A stretch of DNA of 14,792 nt from Rhodospirillaceae bacterium (GTDB lineage Bacteria; Pseudomonadota; Alphaproteobacteria; UBA8366; GCA-2717185): assembly GCA_002717185.1 (NCBI GenBank), contig PBDC01000048.1, forward strand, positions 6,867-21,658, read 5' to 3'. The position numbers and the translations under genes were made by a program. Under the pieces are notes generated by a model. It was not told the origin of the DNA and ran no database searches. It was given only the letters and a program-made list of their open reading frames with translations. Below are positions 6,958 through 14,405 of the stretch, in pieces. The first letter of the stretch is position 1, and each line of letters starts with the position of its first letter.

Positions 6958-6999
6958 GCGCGGGCGTATGTCTTTAGCAAAACATCAAAGGCGACAACT

Positions 7000-8223
7000 A
7001 TGAATAATGCAACACGGGCAGGCCCTCTGACGGGGTTGCGCGTTTTGGAGATCGGACATTTTATTGCAGCACCTTTTGGTACAAGACTGCTGGGCGATCT
7101 GGGTGCTGACGTGATCAAGATTGAGCCACCGGCGGGGGACCCGGTGCGGCAATGGGGCACGCATATTGAGGGCAACTCGCCGTGGTGGTCGCAGCATGGC
7201 CGCAACAAACGTTGTATCACCCTAAACCTTAAGCATCCTAAGGCGAAGGATATCGTGCTAGGCTTGGCGGCTAAGAGCGATGCTGTTGTTGAAAATTTCC
7301 GGCCAGGGCAGTTGGCGCGGCTCGGTTTAGGCCCTGACGTGCTGCGCGAAGCGCGTGCCGATCTCGTCATCGCGCATGTCTCGGGTTACGGCCAGGACGG
7401 CCCCTATCGCGACAAGGCAGCCTTCGGTGTGATCGGCGAGTCCGTTGGCGGACTTCGCCATCTGAGCGATCACGCTCCGGGCATGACTGATCTTCCACCA
7501 GTACGGGTCGGTGTCAGTATTGGTGATTCGATTGCTGGGCTCTACGCGGCGTTCGGTGTGATGGCCGCGTTGTGGCAACGTGACCGGCGGGATGGCGATT
7601 CCCGTGCCCGTAGCCTAGACGTGGCACTCAGCGAGTCAGTGCTTAGTATGATGGAAGGTATGCTGCCGGAGTACGGGGTGCTCGGTGATATCAAGCAACC
7701 GACTGGTTCGCGCATCGCCACAGCGGCACCGACTAGCGGCTACGTGGCTAAGGACGGTAAGTGGGTGCTAATTGCTGGAAACTCCGACCCCTTGTTCGCG
7801 CGCTTGTCGAAAGCGATGGACCAGCCGGGGTTGCCGCTAGATCCACGGTTCCAGGACAATCGGTCGCGGGTCGCCAATGTGGAAGATCTCGATGCCATAA
7901 TCGGGGAGTGGACGGTGCAATACGATGCGGATGCGCTCCTCGCAATCCTCGCTGAGGCCGATATCCCGAGCTCGTTGGTCTACACTGCGGCGGATATAGC
8001 GGCGGACCCGCAATACCGTCATCGCGATATGGTTAGGGAGGTCGAAGACCCTTTGTTCGGTGATGTGTTGCAGGCTGGAATTGTGCCAGGTGTGCCGGAG
8101 GATCCGGGTCGTGTCCGCTGGCCTGGCCCAAAGATAGGCGCGCACAACGAAGAGGTTCTAGAAGAACTGCTTGGTTTTTCGGCGAACGAAATTCAGCGGC
8201 TCCGTGATCTGGAAGTTATCTAA
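7000..8223 (+). CDS. CaiB/BaiF (class III) CoA-transferase family protein
   Basis: A 407-residue class III CoA-transferase, the family of formyl-CoA:oxalate, carnitine, succinyl-CoA and mesaconyl-CoA transferases. The N-terminus LTGLRVLEIGHFIAAPFGTR and LGADVIKIEPPAGDPVR are signature segments, followed by VVENFRPG at 97-103 and SGYGQDGPY. The expected catalytic aspartate that forms the acyl anhydride is Asp176 in VGVSIGDSIAG. Length is normal. AAAGG (6987-6991) lies 8 bases before the ATG. It would move CoA from a donor thioester to a carboxylic acid, activating that acid for later steps. The next gene (ThDP enzyme) begins 16 bases after the stop, so the two are almost certainly co-transcribed. 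The acid cannot be predicted from the sequence. Confidence 0.95.
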   Translation: MNNATRAGPLTGLRVLEIGHFIAAPFGTRLLGDLGADVIKIEPPAGDPVRQWGTHIEGNSPWWSQHGRNKRCITLNLKHPKAKDIVLGLAAKSDAVVENFRPGQLARLGLGPDVLREARADLVIAHVSGYGQDGPYRDKAAFGVIGESVGGLRHLSDHAPGMTDLPPVRVGVSIGDSIAGLYAAFGVMAALWQRDRRDGDSRARSLDVALSESVLSMMEGMLPEYGVLGDIKQPTGSRIATAAPTSGYVAKDGKWVLIAGNSDPLFARLSKAMDQPGLPLDPRFQDNRSRVANVEDLDAIIGEWTVQYDADALLAILAEADIPSSLVYTAADIAADPQYRHRDMVREVEDPLFGDVLQAGIVPGVPEDPGRVRWPGPKIGAHNEEVLEELLGFSANEIQRLRDLEVI

Positions 8224-8225
8224 TG

Positions 8226-8230
8226 GCCGA
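8226..8230 (+). promoter_or_regulatory. Ribosome binding site that fixes the ThDP-enzyme start
   Basis: GAGGA lies 9 bases before the ATG at 8240, in the 16-base gap after the CoA-transferase stop. The frame is open further upstream to an ATG at 8171, but that would overlap the previous gene and add residues foreign to the family. Confidence 0.6.
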
Positions 8231-8239
8231 GGACGAGCG

Positions 8240-10012
8240 ATGAACGGCAATGAAGAACGTCCCGTACAAGGCGGTCAGTTCGAAATGGGTTGGGGCAGCG
8301 ACGTTATCGCGCAGATGCTGCGCGACTTTGGTGTCGATTACATCACGCTCAATCCAGGGGCTAGCTATCGCGGCTTCCACGACAGCCTGGTGAACTATCT
8401 TGGTAACCGCGATCCGGAGATGCTGGTCACCATGCATGAGGAGCACGCGGTTGCCATAGCGCATGGCTACGCGAAGGTGGCGGACAGGCCAATGGCCGTC
8501 GCGGTGCACAGCAATGTCGGGCTAATGCACGCGACCATGGCGATCTTCAACGCATGGTGCGATAGAGTTCCGATGTTGATCCTCGGTGCGACCGGCCCAA
8601 TCGATGCCGCACAGCGGCGGCCTTGGATCGAATGGATACACACCGCAAAAGACCAGGGCGCACTAATCCGTGACTATGTTAAATGGGACGATCAGCCGGG
8701 ATCACCGGAAGCAGCTGTGGAATCGATGCTACGTGCCTGGCAAATCACCCGCACCGCGCCGCACGGGCCTGTTTATGTCTGTATGGATCTTGGTATGCAG
8801 GAACAGCGACTTGATGCGCCGATCCCGATCCCGGATGTGGGGCGCTATGCACCAGGTGGCGATCCGATGCCGAGTCCGTCTGATTTAGCGCACGCAGTTG
8901 AACGGCTATTAAATGCTGAGAGACCGCTTATCCTTGCGGGTAGGGGAACAAGAGACGACAAGGCCTGGGCTGACCGTATCCGGCTTGCCGAACGTCTCGA
9001 TGCACGGGTTTTGACTGATTTGAAGGCTGGCGCAGCATTCCCCACCGACCATGATCTGCACCCGTTGCCACCGATCAAACGGCCGAGCAAAGCGGCCTGC
9101 GCAATGATTGCGGAAGCGGACGTAATCCTGTCGCTGGAATGGATTGATTTAGCCGGAACCTTTAAACAGGCACTAGGGCATTCGGAGACTGAAGCGAAGC
9201 TTATCAATTGTACCGTTGACCCCTATCTGCACAATGGTTGGTCGATGGACCACCACATCTTGCCTGCCGCCGATATTCGCATAATGTGTCGACCGGATAG
9301 TCTTGTACCGGCGTTGCTTGACGAGCTGGGTGAAGGCAAAAAGAATTCTGCCTGGGCTCCAATAGTCGCTGAACCGGCCGAGCGGTCTGGTGGCGATGCA
9401 CTAGATTATCAAGATATTGCGGATGCGCTCTCCGCGGCATTGGGCGACCGAAAATCAACTATCACTGGAGTACCAATTGGCTGGCCTGGCTACGCTTGGC
9501 CGATCAAGGCACCGCTCGACTTCCTCGGCGGAGACGGTGGGGCCGGCATCGGGTCAGGACCGGGTATCGCGATTGGCGCCGCACTGGCATTAAAAGACAG
9601 CAACCGGGTGCCCGTCGCGATCCTTGGCGATGGGGACACGACGATGGGGATCAACGCCCTGTGGACGGCGGCAAAATACGGCATCCCGTTACTGATCATA
9701 GTCGCTAATAATCGATCTTACTTCAACGACGAGCTGCACCAGGAACGCATCGCCCGTACACGTAGCCGGCCGGAAGAGAACCGCTGGATCGGCCAGCGGC
9801 TCGAGGATCCGGTGCCTGACATCCCGGCGATCGCGCGCGGCTTTGGCTGGCAGGCGACGGATGCTGTAGCCACAAAACATGAATTGCAGCAGGCCATGGC
9901 GGAGGCGGTGACTAATGTTGCTGGTGGAGGACAATCTCTAGTTGATGTCCACATCATGCGCGGTTACGACCCGACCGTCGTAAATCCCGGTGGTATGGAC
10001 AAGAGCGGCTAA
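8240..10012 (+). CDS. Thiamine diphosphate-binding enzyme (acetolactate synthase / benzoylformate decarboxylase-like)
   Basis: A 590-residue three-domain ThDP enzyme. The Pyr domain is about 18-185, with MHEEHAVAIAHGYAK placing the ThDP-activating glutamate at Glu67. The middle domain is about 205-345. The PP domain (about 395-575) has the cofactor motif starting GDGDTTMG at 463 and ending in NN at 490-491, the classical GDG-X(~26)-NN spacing for Mg and diphosphate. Glu67 is present, so it is not a glyoxylate carboligase, which has Val there. It could decarboxylate a 2-keto acid or acyl-CoA, or join two carbon units. Lying directly behind a class III CoA-transferase recalls the frc-oxc (oxalate) arrangement, but the N-terminal sequence does not look like oxalyl-CoA decarboxylase, so that name is not used. 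Cytoplasmic. Confidence 0.92.
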   Translation: MNGNEERPVQGGQFEMGWGSDVIAQMLRDFGVDYITLNPGASYRGFHDSLVNYLGNRDPEMLVTMHEEHAVAIAHGYAKVADRPMAVAVHSNVGLMHATMAIFNAWCDRVPMLILGATGPIDAAQRRPWIEWIHTAKDQGALIRDYVKWDDQPGSPEAAVESMLRAWQITRTAPHGPVYVCMDLGMQEQRLDAPIPIPDVGRYAPGGDPMPSPSDLAHAVERLLNAERPLILAGRGTRDDKAWADRIRLAERLDARVLTDLKAGAAFPTDHDLHPLPPIKRPSKAACAMIAEADVILSLEWIDLAGTFKQALGHSETEAKLINCTVDPYLHNGWSMDHHILPAADIRIMCRPDSLVPALLDELGEGKKNSAWAPIVAEPAERSGGDALDYQDIADALSAALGDRKSTITGVPIGWPGYAWPIKAPLDFLGGDGGAGIGSGPGIAIGAALALKDSNRVPVAILGDGDTTMGINALWTAAKYGIPLLIIVANNRSYFNDELHQERIARTRSRPEENRWIGQRLEDPVPDIPAIARGFGWQATDAVATKHELQQAMAEAVTNVAGGGQSLVDVHIMRGYDPTVVNPGGMDKSG

Positions 10013-10216
10013 AAACCAATTTTATCATTCCGGACAGGGCGCTTAGCGCGGCAGATTCGGGATCCAGTGCAACGTCGAAGTCGATACCGGGGCTGGGCTT
10101 TGGCGCAGCAGTCAGGATGGTAGGCTAGTGTCCTTTTCGCGTTTGCGAGTAGTCCTATAAAGTGACTAAGTTCTCATGACACCCGAATGCAGTACCAATT
10201 AATACGCAGTTTCCCG

Positions 10217-11098
10217 TTAATCAAAAAATTTCATATCTGCCGCCGTTTCGATGCAAGGCGTCGTATCGTCCATTTTCGCGTCTGGACCTTGGGCGTGGAG
10301 ATGAGTCTGCAGCATGCCGCGCACCAGATTGGCGACTAGCATTGGCGCGCCGCATTTGACACCTAACTGTGTCGCCAAGGTGACGTCTTTAAGCATTAAC
10401 CCCATGCCGAAATCGGAGGTCGGTTGACCTTCCAGCATTTTGGGGAATGCGCCTTCGGTTGTGCTGTTGCGGCCGGAACTTTTATTGATCACTTCTGTCA
10501 TTTTGGCCAAGGATAAACCGTACTTCCGGCCCATCGCTGCGGCTTCCAGTGCCGCCATGCGATTGCACGCTGCGATCGTGTTGTTGACGAGTTTGATGAC
10601 GTGGCCACTGCCAGTTTCGCCGCAATGGAATACGTTGGGGCTGATCGACTCGTATACTGGCCTCACTTTTTCAAAGGTCTCCATCGGTCCTGCGGCGATG
10701 ATGGCAATGGTTCCAGCCTTCGCACCGGCCGGCCCGCCCGAGACTGGGGCGTCTACCATCGTAATGCCTTTCTCCGCCAGTTCGGCTGCCATGGCGCGGG
10801 TTTCGTCTGGATCGCCACTGGTTTGGTCGACGACAATTTTACCAGGCTCGAGCCCTTCAATCAGTCCGCCTTCGCCGAAGATCGCCTCCCGCATATCAGC
10901 CGAGCGTGGAAGGCACAGCAAAACCACATCGCATTCCTGCGCCATCGCAGCCGGGCTTTGCGCGGGGATCGCGCCGTGCTCGGCAAAATCCGATACCACG
11001 TCAGGCCGCAGGTCATAAACGCGAAGCGTGTGCGATAGCATCAGCCGCCGCGCTAACGAGCCACCCATGGCGCCCAATCCAATATAACCCAGTTCCAT
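10217..11098 (-). CDS. NAD(P)-dependent beta-hydroxyacid dehydrogenase (3-hydroxyisobutyrate dehydrogenase family)
   Basis: A 293-residue member of the 3-hydroxyisobutyrate / tartronate-semialdehyde / 6-phosphogluconate dehydrogenase-like family. The cofactor motif GYIGLGAMGGSLA gives G7-x-G9-x-x-G12. Asp29 in VYDLRP after the second strand suggests NAD rather than NADP. The substrate signature DAPVSGGPAGAKAGT is at 117-131, and the catalytic lysine is Lys169 in GSGHVIKLVNN. The C-terminal all-helical domain is complete. A GAGGA site lies about 6 bases before the ATG at 11098. It would interconvert a 3-hydroxyacid and its semialdehyde. It is convergent with the ThDP gene and divergent from the amidohydrolase. 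The exact substrate is not resolved. Confidence 0.93.
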   Translation of the reverse strand: MELGYIGLGAMGGSLARRLMLSHTLRVYDLRPDVVSDFAEHGAIPAQSPAAMAQECDVVLLCLPRSADMREAIFGEGGLIEGLEPGKIVVDQTSGDPDETRAMAAELAEKGITMVDAPVSGGPAGAKAGTIAIIAAGPMETFEKVRPVYESISPNVFHCGETGSGHVIKLVNNTIAACNRMAALEAAAMGRKYGLSLAKMTEVINKSSGRNSTTEGAFPKMLEGQPTSDFGMGLMLKDVTLATQLGVKCGAPMLVANLVRGMLQTHLHAQGPDAKMDDTTPCIETAADMKFFD

Positions 11099-11412
11099 TT
11101 TAGATCCTCTCTGTGAGCAATTTAGTGGCCACTATACGGGCCGATCTTTCAGCGGCAAAAAATGCTGGCTATGTAGAGTGCGTCGGGCTGTTTTCGCCTC
11201 CCTACTATTGAACGGCATGATCCCCGGTCTGGGGTGCGAATATAGCGATAGGGCATCGGATGGCTTCAATTCGAGCGCTTTCCGGTTCGAAGGGTTTCGC
11301 ATCAACCGGAAGATGCCTAGCATCAAAATAGCAGTAATACCCTAGTTTTGCGCCGCTGTGCCTGCCCGGCTAGGCTGATCCTTGATTAAGTGCAGGCAAA
11401 GGAGCGAAACAT
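11099..11412. other. Divergent intergenic region (likely two promoters)
   Basis: This 314-base spacer separates two genes that point away from each other, so promoters for both the dehydrogenase and the amidohydrolase should lie here. AAAGGAG at 11398-11404, 8 bases before the ATG at 11413, is a strong ribosome site. I could not define convincing -35/-10 boxes or an operator. Short open frames here have no coding features. Confidence 0.5.
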
Positions 11413-13128
11413 ATGTCGGAACAGGCGTCGCTAGTTATTCGCGGTGGGACAGTCATTGATGGGTCAGGCGGTGATCTTGTCGTGGCGGATGTAGCGGTCC
11501 GAGACGGCACGATCGCGGCGGTGGGCAAGGATCTGCCAAAGGGTGACCAGGAGATAAACGCTGCGGGCAAATTGGTTACGCCCGGTTTTGTCGACTTGCA
11601 CCCCCATTACGATGCACAGGTGACCTGGTCGAACCGCATTACACCTTCCTCTTGGAACGGTGTTACCACCTTGATGATGGGCAATTGCGGCGTTGGATTT
11701 GCGCCTTGCAAGCCAGAACAGCGCGACATGCTGATCGAGCTGATGGAAGGCGTAGAGGATATTCCCGAAGTTGTGCTGACAGAAGGTTTGCCGTGGAATT
11801 GGGAGAGTTTTGAGGACTATCTCGATGCGCTCGACGCGCGACAATACGATTTAGACGTGGTGGCGCAGGTGCCGCACGCGGCGGTACGCACCTATGTGAT
11901 GGGCGAACGGGCGCTGGCTCATGAGCCCGCCAATGCAGAGGACCGGTTGCAAATGGCGAAAATTGCTGCCGCCGGAATTGAGGCGGGGGCGCTTGGTTTC
12001 TCTACCTCCCGTACTATCAACCACAAGACGTTGGCGGGCGCTCATACACCAACTCTGAAGGCGGAAGTGGATGAGTTAGTTGAAATAGGTGCAGCGGTCG
12101 GTGCCACGAAGTCCGGCTGGCTGCAGGTCATCTCAGACTTTGACGACCAGGAGGTTGAGTTCGAGATGCTGCGTCGCATCGTACGCGCCGCTGGACGGCC
12201 AATGACCATCACGATCCTGCAGCGTGATGCGCGGCCAGAGGGATGGCGCGAACTGCTGGATCGGATCGCGTCCGCCAACGCGGATGGGCTACCGATCTTT
12301 GGGCAGGTGTTGACCCGCCCGACCGGCATCATGCTCGGTTTCGAGATTTCGCAAAATCCCTTTGTTAACAGACCGAGCTGGGACGCGATTGCTGATTTGC
12401 CCTTCGATCAGAAACTGGAGCATCTGCGGCGGCCCGATTTCCGCAAGCAGCTCATTTCCGAGACTAACCCAGACGAGCGACTTGCTAACCGGGTGTCCAA
12501 TTGGAACCGCATCTTTCCATTGGGTGATCCACCGAATTATGAACCTGCTCCGGAAGACAGCATCGCCTCCCGGGCGTCGTGCGCTGGCATAGATCCGGCT
12601 GAGTTTGTCTATGATCTTCTTTTGGAGAATGAGGGAAAATCGATTCTCTACAGGCCACTCAGCAACTACAGTTACGGCGATCTCGGAACAGTGCAGGAAA
12701 TGTTCAGCCATCCCAACTCACTTATTGGGTTGGGCGATGGCGGTGCTCATGTAGGCATTCTTTCCGACGCTAGTGCCATCACTTACATGCTGACCCACTG
12801 GACCCGAGACCGGACGCGTGGCGAGAAGATGCCGCTGTCCTGGGCGATTAAGCGACTGAGCTGCGACAACGCCGCGGCTATCGGCCTTAACGATCGTGGG
12901 CTGATTAAGCCCGGTTTCAAGGCGGACCTAAACGTCATTGATTACGATCGGTTGAAACTGTGCCCGCCGCAGGTTGCCTACGACTTGCCGGGCGGTGGCC
13001 GCCGCCTGCTGCAACGGATTGAAGGCTATGATGCCACCATCGTATCTGGCATGCCGGTCCAGGTCGGTGGCGAAGAGACCGGTGCGCTGCCGGGCCGACT
13101 GGTGCGTGGAGCCAAGAGGGTGGCTTAG
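11413..13128 (+). CDS. D-aminoacylase-like amidohydrolase (N-acyl-D-amino-acid deacylase superfamily), divergent
   Basis: A 571-residue metal-dependent hydrolase. The N-terminus has the composite beta-sandwich typical of amidohydrolases (LVIRGGTVIDGSGG, then GKLVTPGFVDLHPHYDAQ). The metal motif is His63-Pro-His65 instead of the usual HTH. GNCGVGFAP at 90-98 contains Cys92, matching the metal-bridging cysteine of D-aminoacylase. GDGGAHVG places the catalytic aspartate at Asp442. In classical D-aminoacylases two further metal histidines sit in TH-x-R and SH-x-K segments. Here the matching region reads GWLQVISDFDDQ, and I find no clear equivalents, so the metal centre may differ. A C-terminal GRLVRG is normal for the family. 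It probably cleaves an N-acyl or cyclic amide bond of a D-amino acid or similar compound. The substrate is open. Confidence 0.85.
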   Translation: MSEQASLVIRGGTVIDGSGGDLVVADVAVRDGTIAAVGKDLPKGDQEINAAGKLVTPGFVDLHPHYDAQVTWSNRITPSSWNGVTTLMMGNCGVGFAPCKPEQRDMLIELMEGVEDIPEVVLTEGLPWNWESFEDYLDALDARQYDLDVVAQVPHAAVRTYVMGERALAHEPANAEDRLQMAKIAAAGIEAGALGFSTSRTINHKTLAGAHTPTLKAEVDELVEIGAAVGATKSGWLQVISDFDDQEVEFEMLRRIVRAAGRPMTITILQRDARPEGWRELLDRIASANADGLPIFGQVLTRPTGIMLGFEISQNPFVNRPSWDAIADLPFDQKLEHLRRPDFRKQLISETNPDERLANRVSNWNRIFPLGDPPNYEPAPEDSIASRASCAGIDPAEFVYDLLLENEGKSILYRPLSNYSYGDLGTVQEMFSHPNSLIGLGDGGAHVGILSDASAITYMLTHWTRDRTRGEKMPLSWAIKRLSCDNAAAIGLNDRGLIKPGFKADLNVIDYDRLKLCPPQVAYDLPGGGRRLLQRIEGYDATIVSGMPVQVGGEETGALPGRLVRGAKRVA

Positions 13129-13201
13129 TTGGCAACAGGCTGCCCAAAGGCATTTCTGCACTGTATGCTCGCTAGGTGCGTGAATCGTCAAGGTAGGTAG
13201 C

Positions 13202-14248
13202 GTGGGTCAGAAATTTAACTCCATCCTAGAAACCGTCGGCAACACACCGGTGGTTCGGATCAACAAACTGGCGCCACCGGGTGTCACCCTCTATGTCAAA
13301 GTCGAATCCTTCAACCCGCTAGGATCTATCAAGGACCGGCTCGCCCTTGGCGTGATCGAGGATGCGGAGCGCTCGGGCGTGCTGAAGCCGGGACAAACTA
13401 TCGTCGAGTCGACCAGCGGCAATACCGGTATTGGGCTGGCTATGGTCTGCGCGCAAAAGGGCTACCCGCTGGTCATTACCATGACCGAGACCTTCAGTGT
13501 CGAGCGCCGCAAACTGATGCGCTTTCTTGGCGCCAGGGTTGTGCTTACTCCGGCGGCGGAGCGGAGCACCGGAATGATCGAAAAGGCAAAAGAACTAGCC
13601 GCGAAACACGGTTGGTTCATGACGAGACAGTTTGAGAATGAGGCCAATCCCGACTTTCACTCCGCTACGACGGCTCAAGAGATTTTGCGGGATTTCGAGG
13701 GCGAGCGGCTCGATTATTGGGTGACTGGTTACGGCACTGGCGGGACCTTGAAAGGGGTGGCTCGAGTACTGGCTGAACAACGGCGAGACACCAAGGTCGT
13801 CGTCTGCGAGGCGGTAGAGGCGCCGGTCGTGTCAAGCGGATTGCCTCAGGAAAAGGACGTGGATGGCTTTCCTGTCGGAACGCATCCAGCCTATAACCCG
13901 CATCCAATGCAGGGCTGGGGACCAAACTTCATGTCGCGACTGACGAGCGATACGGTCGACATGGGGTTGATCCACAAGGCGGTGACGGTCACTGGCCCGA
14001 AGGCCATCGCCTGCAGCCAGGACTTGGCCAAGAAGGAAGGCATCTTCGTTGGCATTACCTCGGGCGCAACCTTCGCTGGTGCGCTTGAAGTTTGCGCTGA
14101 GGCGCCAGCCGGCTCGGTCGTGCTGTGCATGCTTCCAGATACAGGTGAGCGTTATCTTAGCACCGACCTGTTCGAAGGCGTGCCAGAAGAAATGAGCTGC
14201 GCAGAACGCGAGATCGCGGCTTCCACACCGAATTACTGCTTGGAATAA
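13202..14248 (+). CDS. PLP-dependent cysteine synthase family protein
   Basis: A 348-residue fold-type II PLP enzyme. FNPLGSIKDR supplies the cofactor-binding Lys44. STSGNTG at 70-76 is the substrate-carboxylate loop, and GTGGT at 178-182 grips the PLP phosphate. SGATFAGAL occurs late, as in O-acetylserine sulfhydrylases. It starts with GTG at 13202, preceded by a purine-rich AAGGTAGG. Compared with CysK, the segment after the second lobe start has about a dozen extra residues (VDGFPVGTHPAYN) before HPMQGWGPNF, which replaces the usual HKIQGIGAGF. This loop lies near the active site in CysK, so a substrate other than O-acetylserine/sulfide is likely, for example a cystathionine-synthase-like or beta-elimination reaction. 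It follows the amidohydrolase at 73 bases and may be co-transcribed with it. Confidence 0.9.
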   Translation: MGQKFNSILETVGNTPVVRINKLAPPGVTLYVKVESFNPLGSIKDRLALGVIEDAERSGVLKPGQTIVESTSGNTGIGLAMVCAQKGYPLVITMTETFSVERRKLMRFLGARVVLTPAAERSTGMIEKAKELAAKHGWFMTRQFENEANPDFHSATTAQEILRDFEGERLDYWVTGYGTGGTLKGVARVLAEQRRDTKVVVCEAVEAPVVSSGLPQEKDVDGFPVGTHPAYNPHPMQGWGPNFMSRLTSDTVDMGLIHKAVTVTGPKAIACSQDLAKKEGIFVGITSGATFAGALEVCAEAPAGSVVLCMLPDTGERYLSTDLFEGVPEEMSCAEREIAASTPNYCLE

Positions 14249-14405
14249 GGATGTAGCGAAAAGAAATGACGCCGACCTATCATCAGGTACTTGATGCGGG
14301 AAGCAGGCAATACTGTAGGCGTTATTAGGATAGACTGGTGAAAATTTAGTGGGTGGATCCTGGCTCGGGGGCTGAGATAACGCGTGTTTGGGTATGCGGT
14401 TGCTC

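Noticed and set aside
8240..10012. Naming the ThDP enzyme oxalyl-CoA decarboxylase (oxc) or glyoxylate carboligase (gcl)
   Set aside because: The N-terminal sequence does not resemble Oxc, and the conserved glutamate excludes the Gcl-type active site. Only the superfamily is supported.
10030..10060. Rho-independent terminator after the ThDP gene
   Set aside because: GCGCTTAGCGC can form only a 4-bp hairpin and is not followed by a T run.
11341..11374. Inverted CCTAG...CTAGG as an operator in the divergent spacer
   Set aside because: Only five bases pair across a 24-base loop; likely chance.
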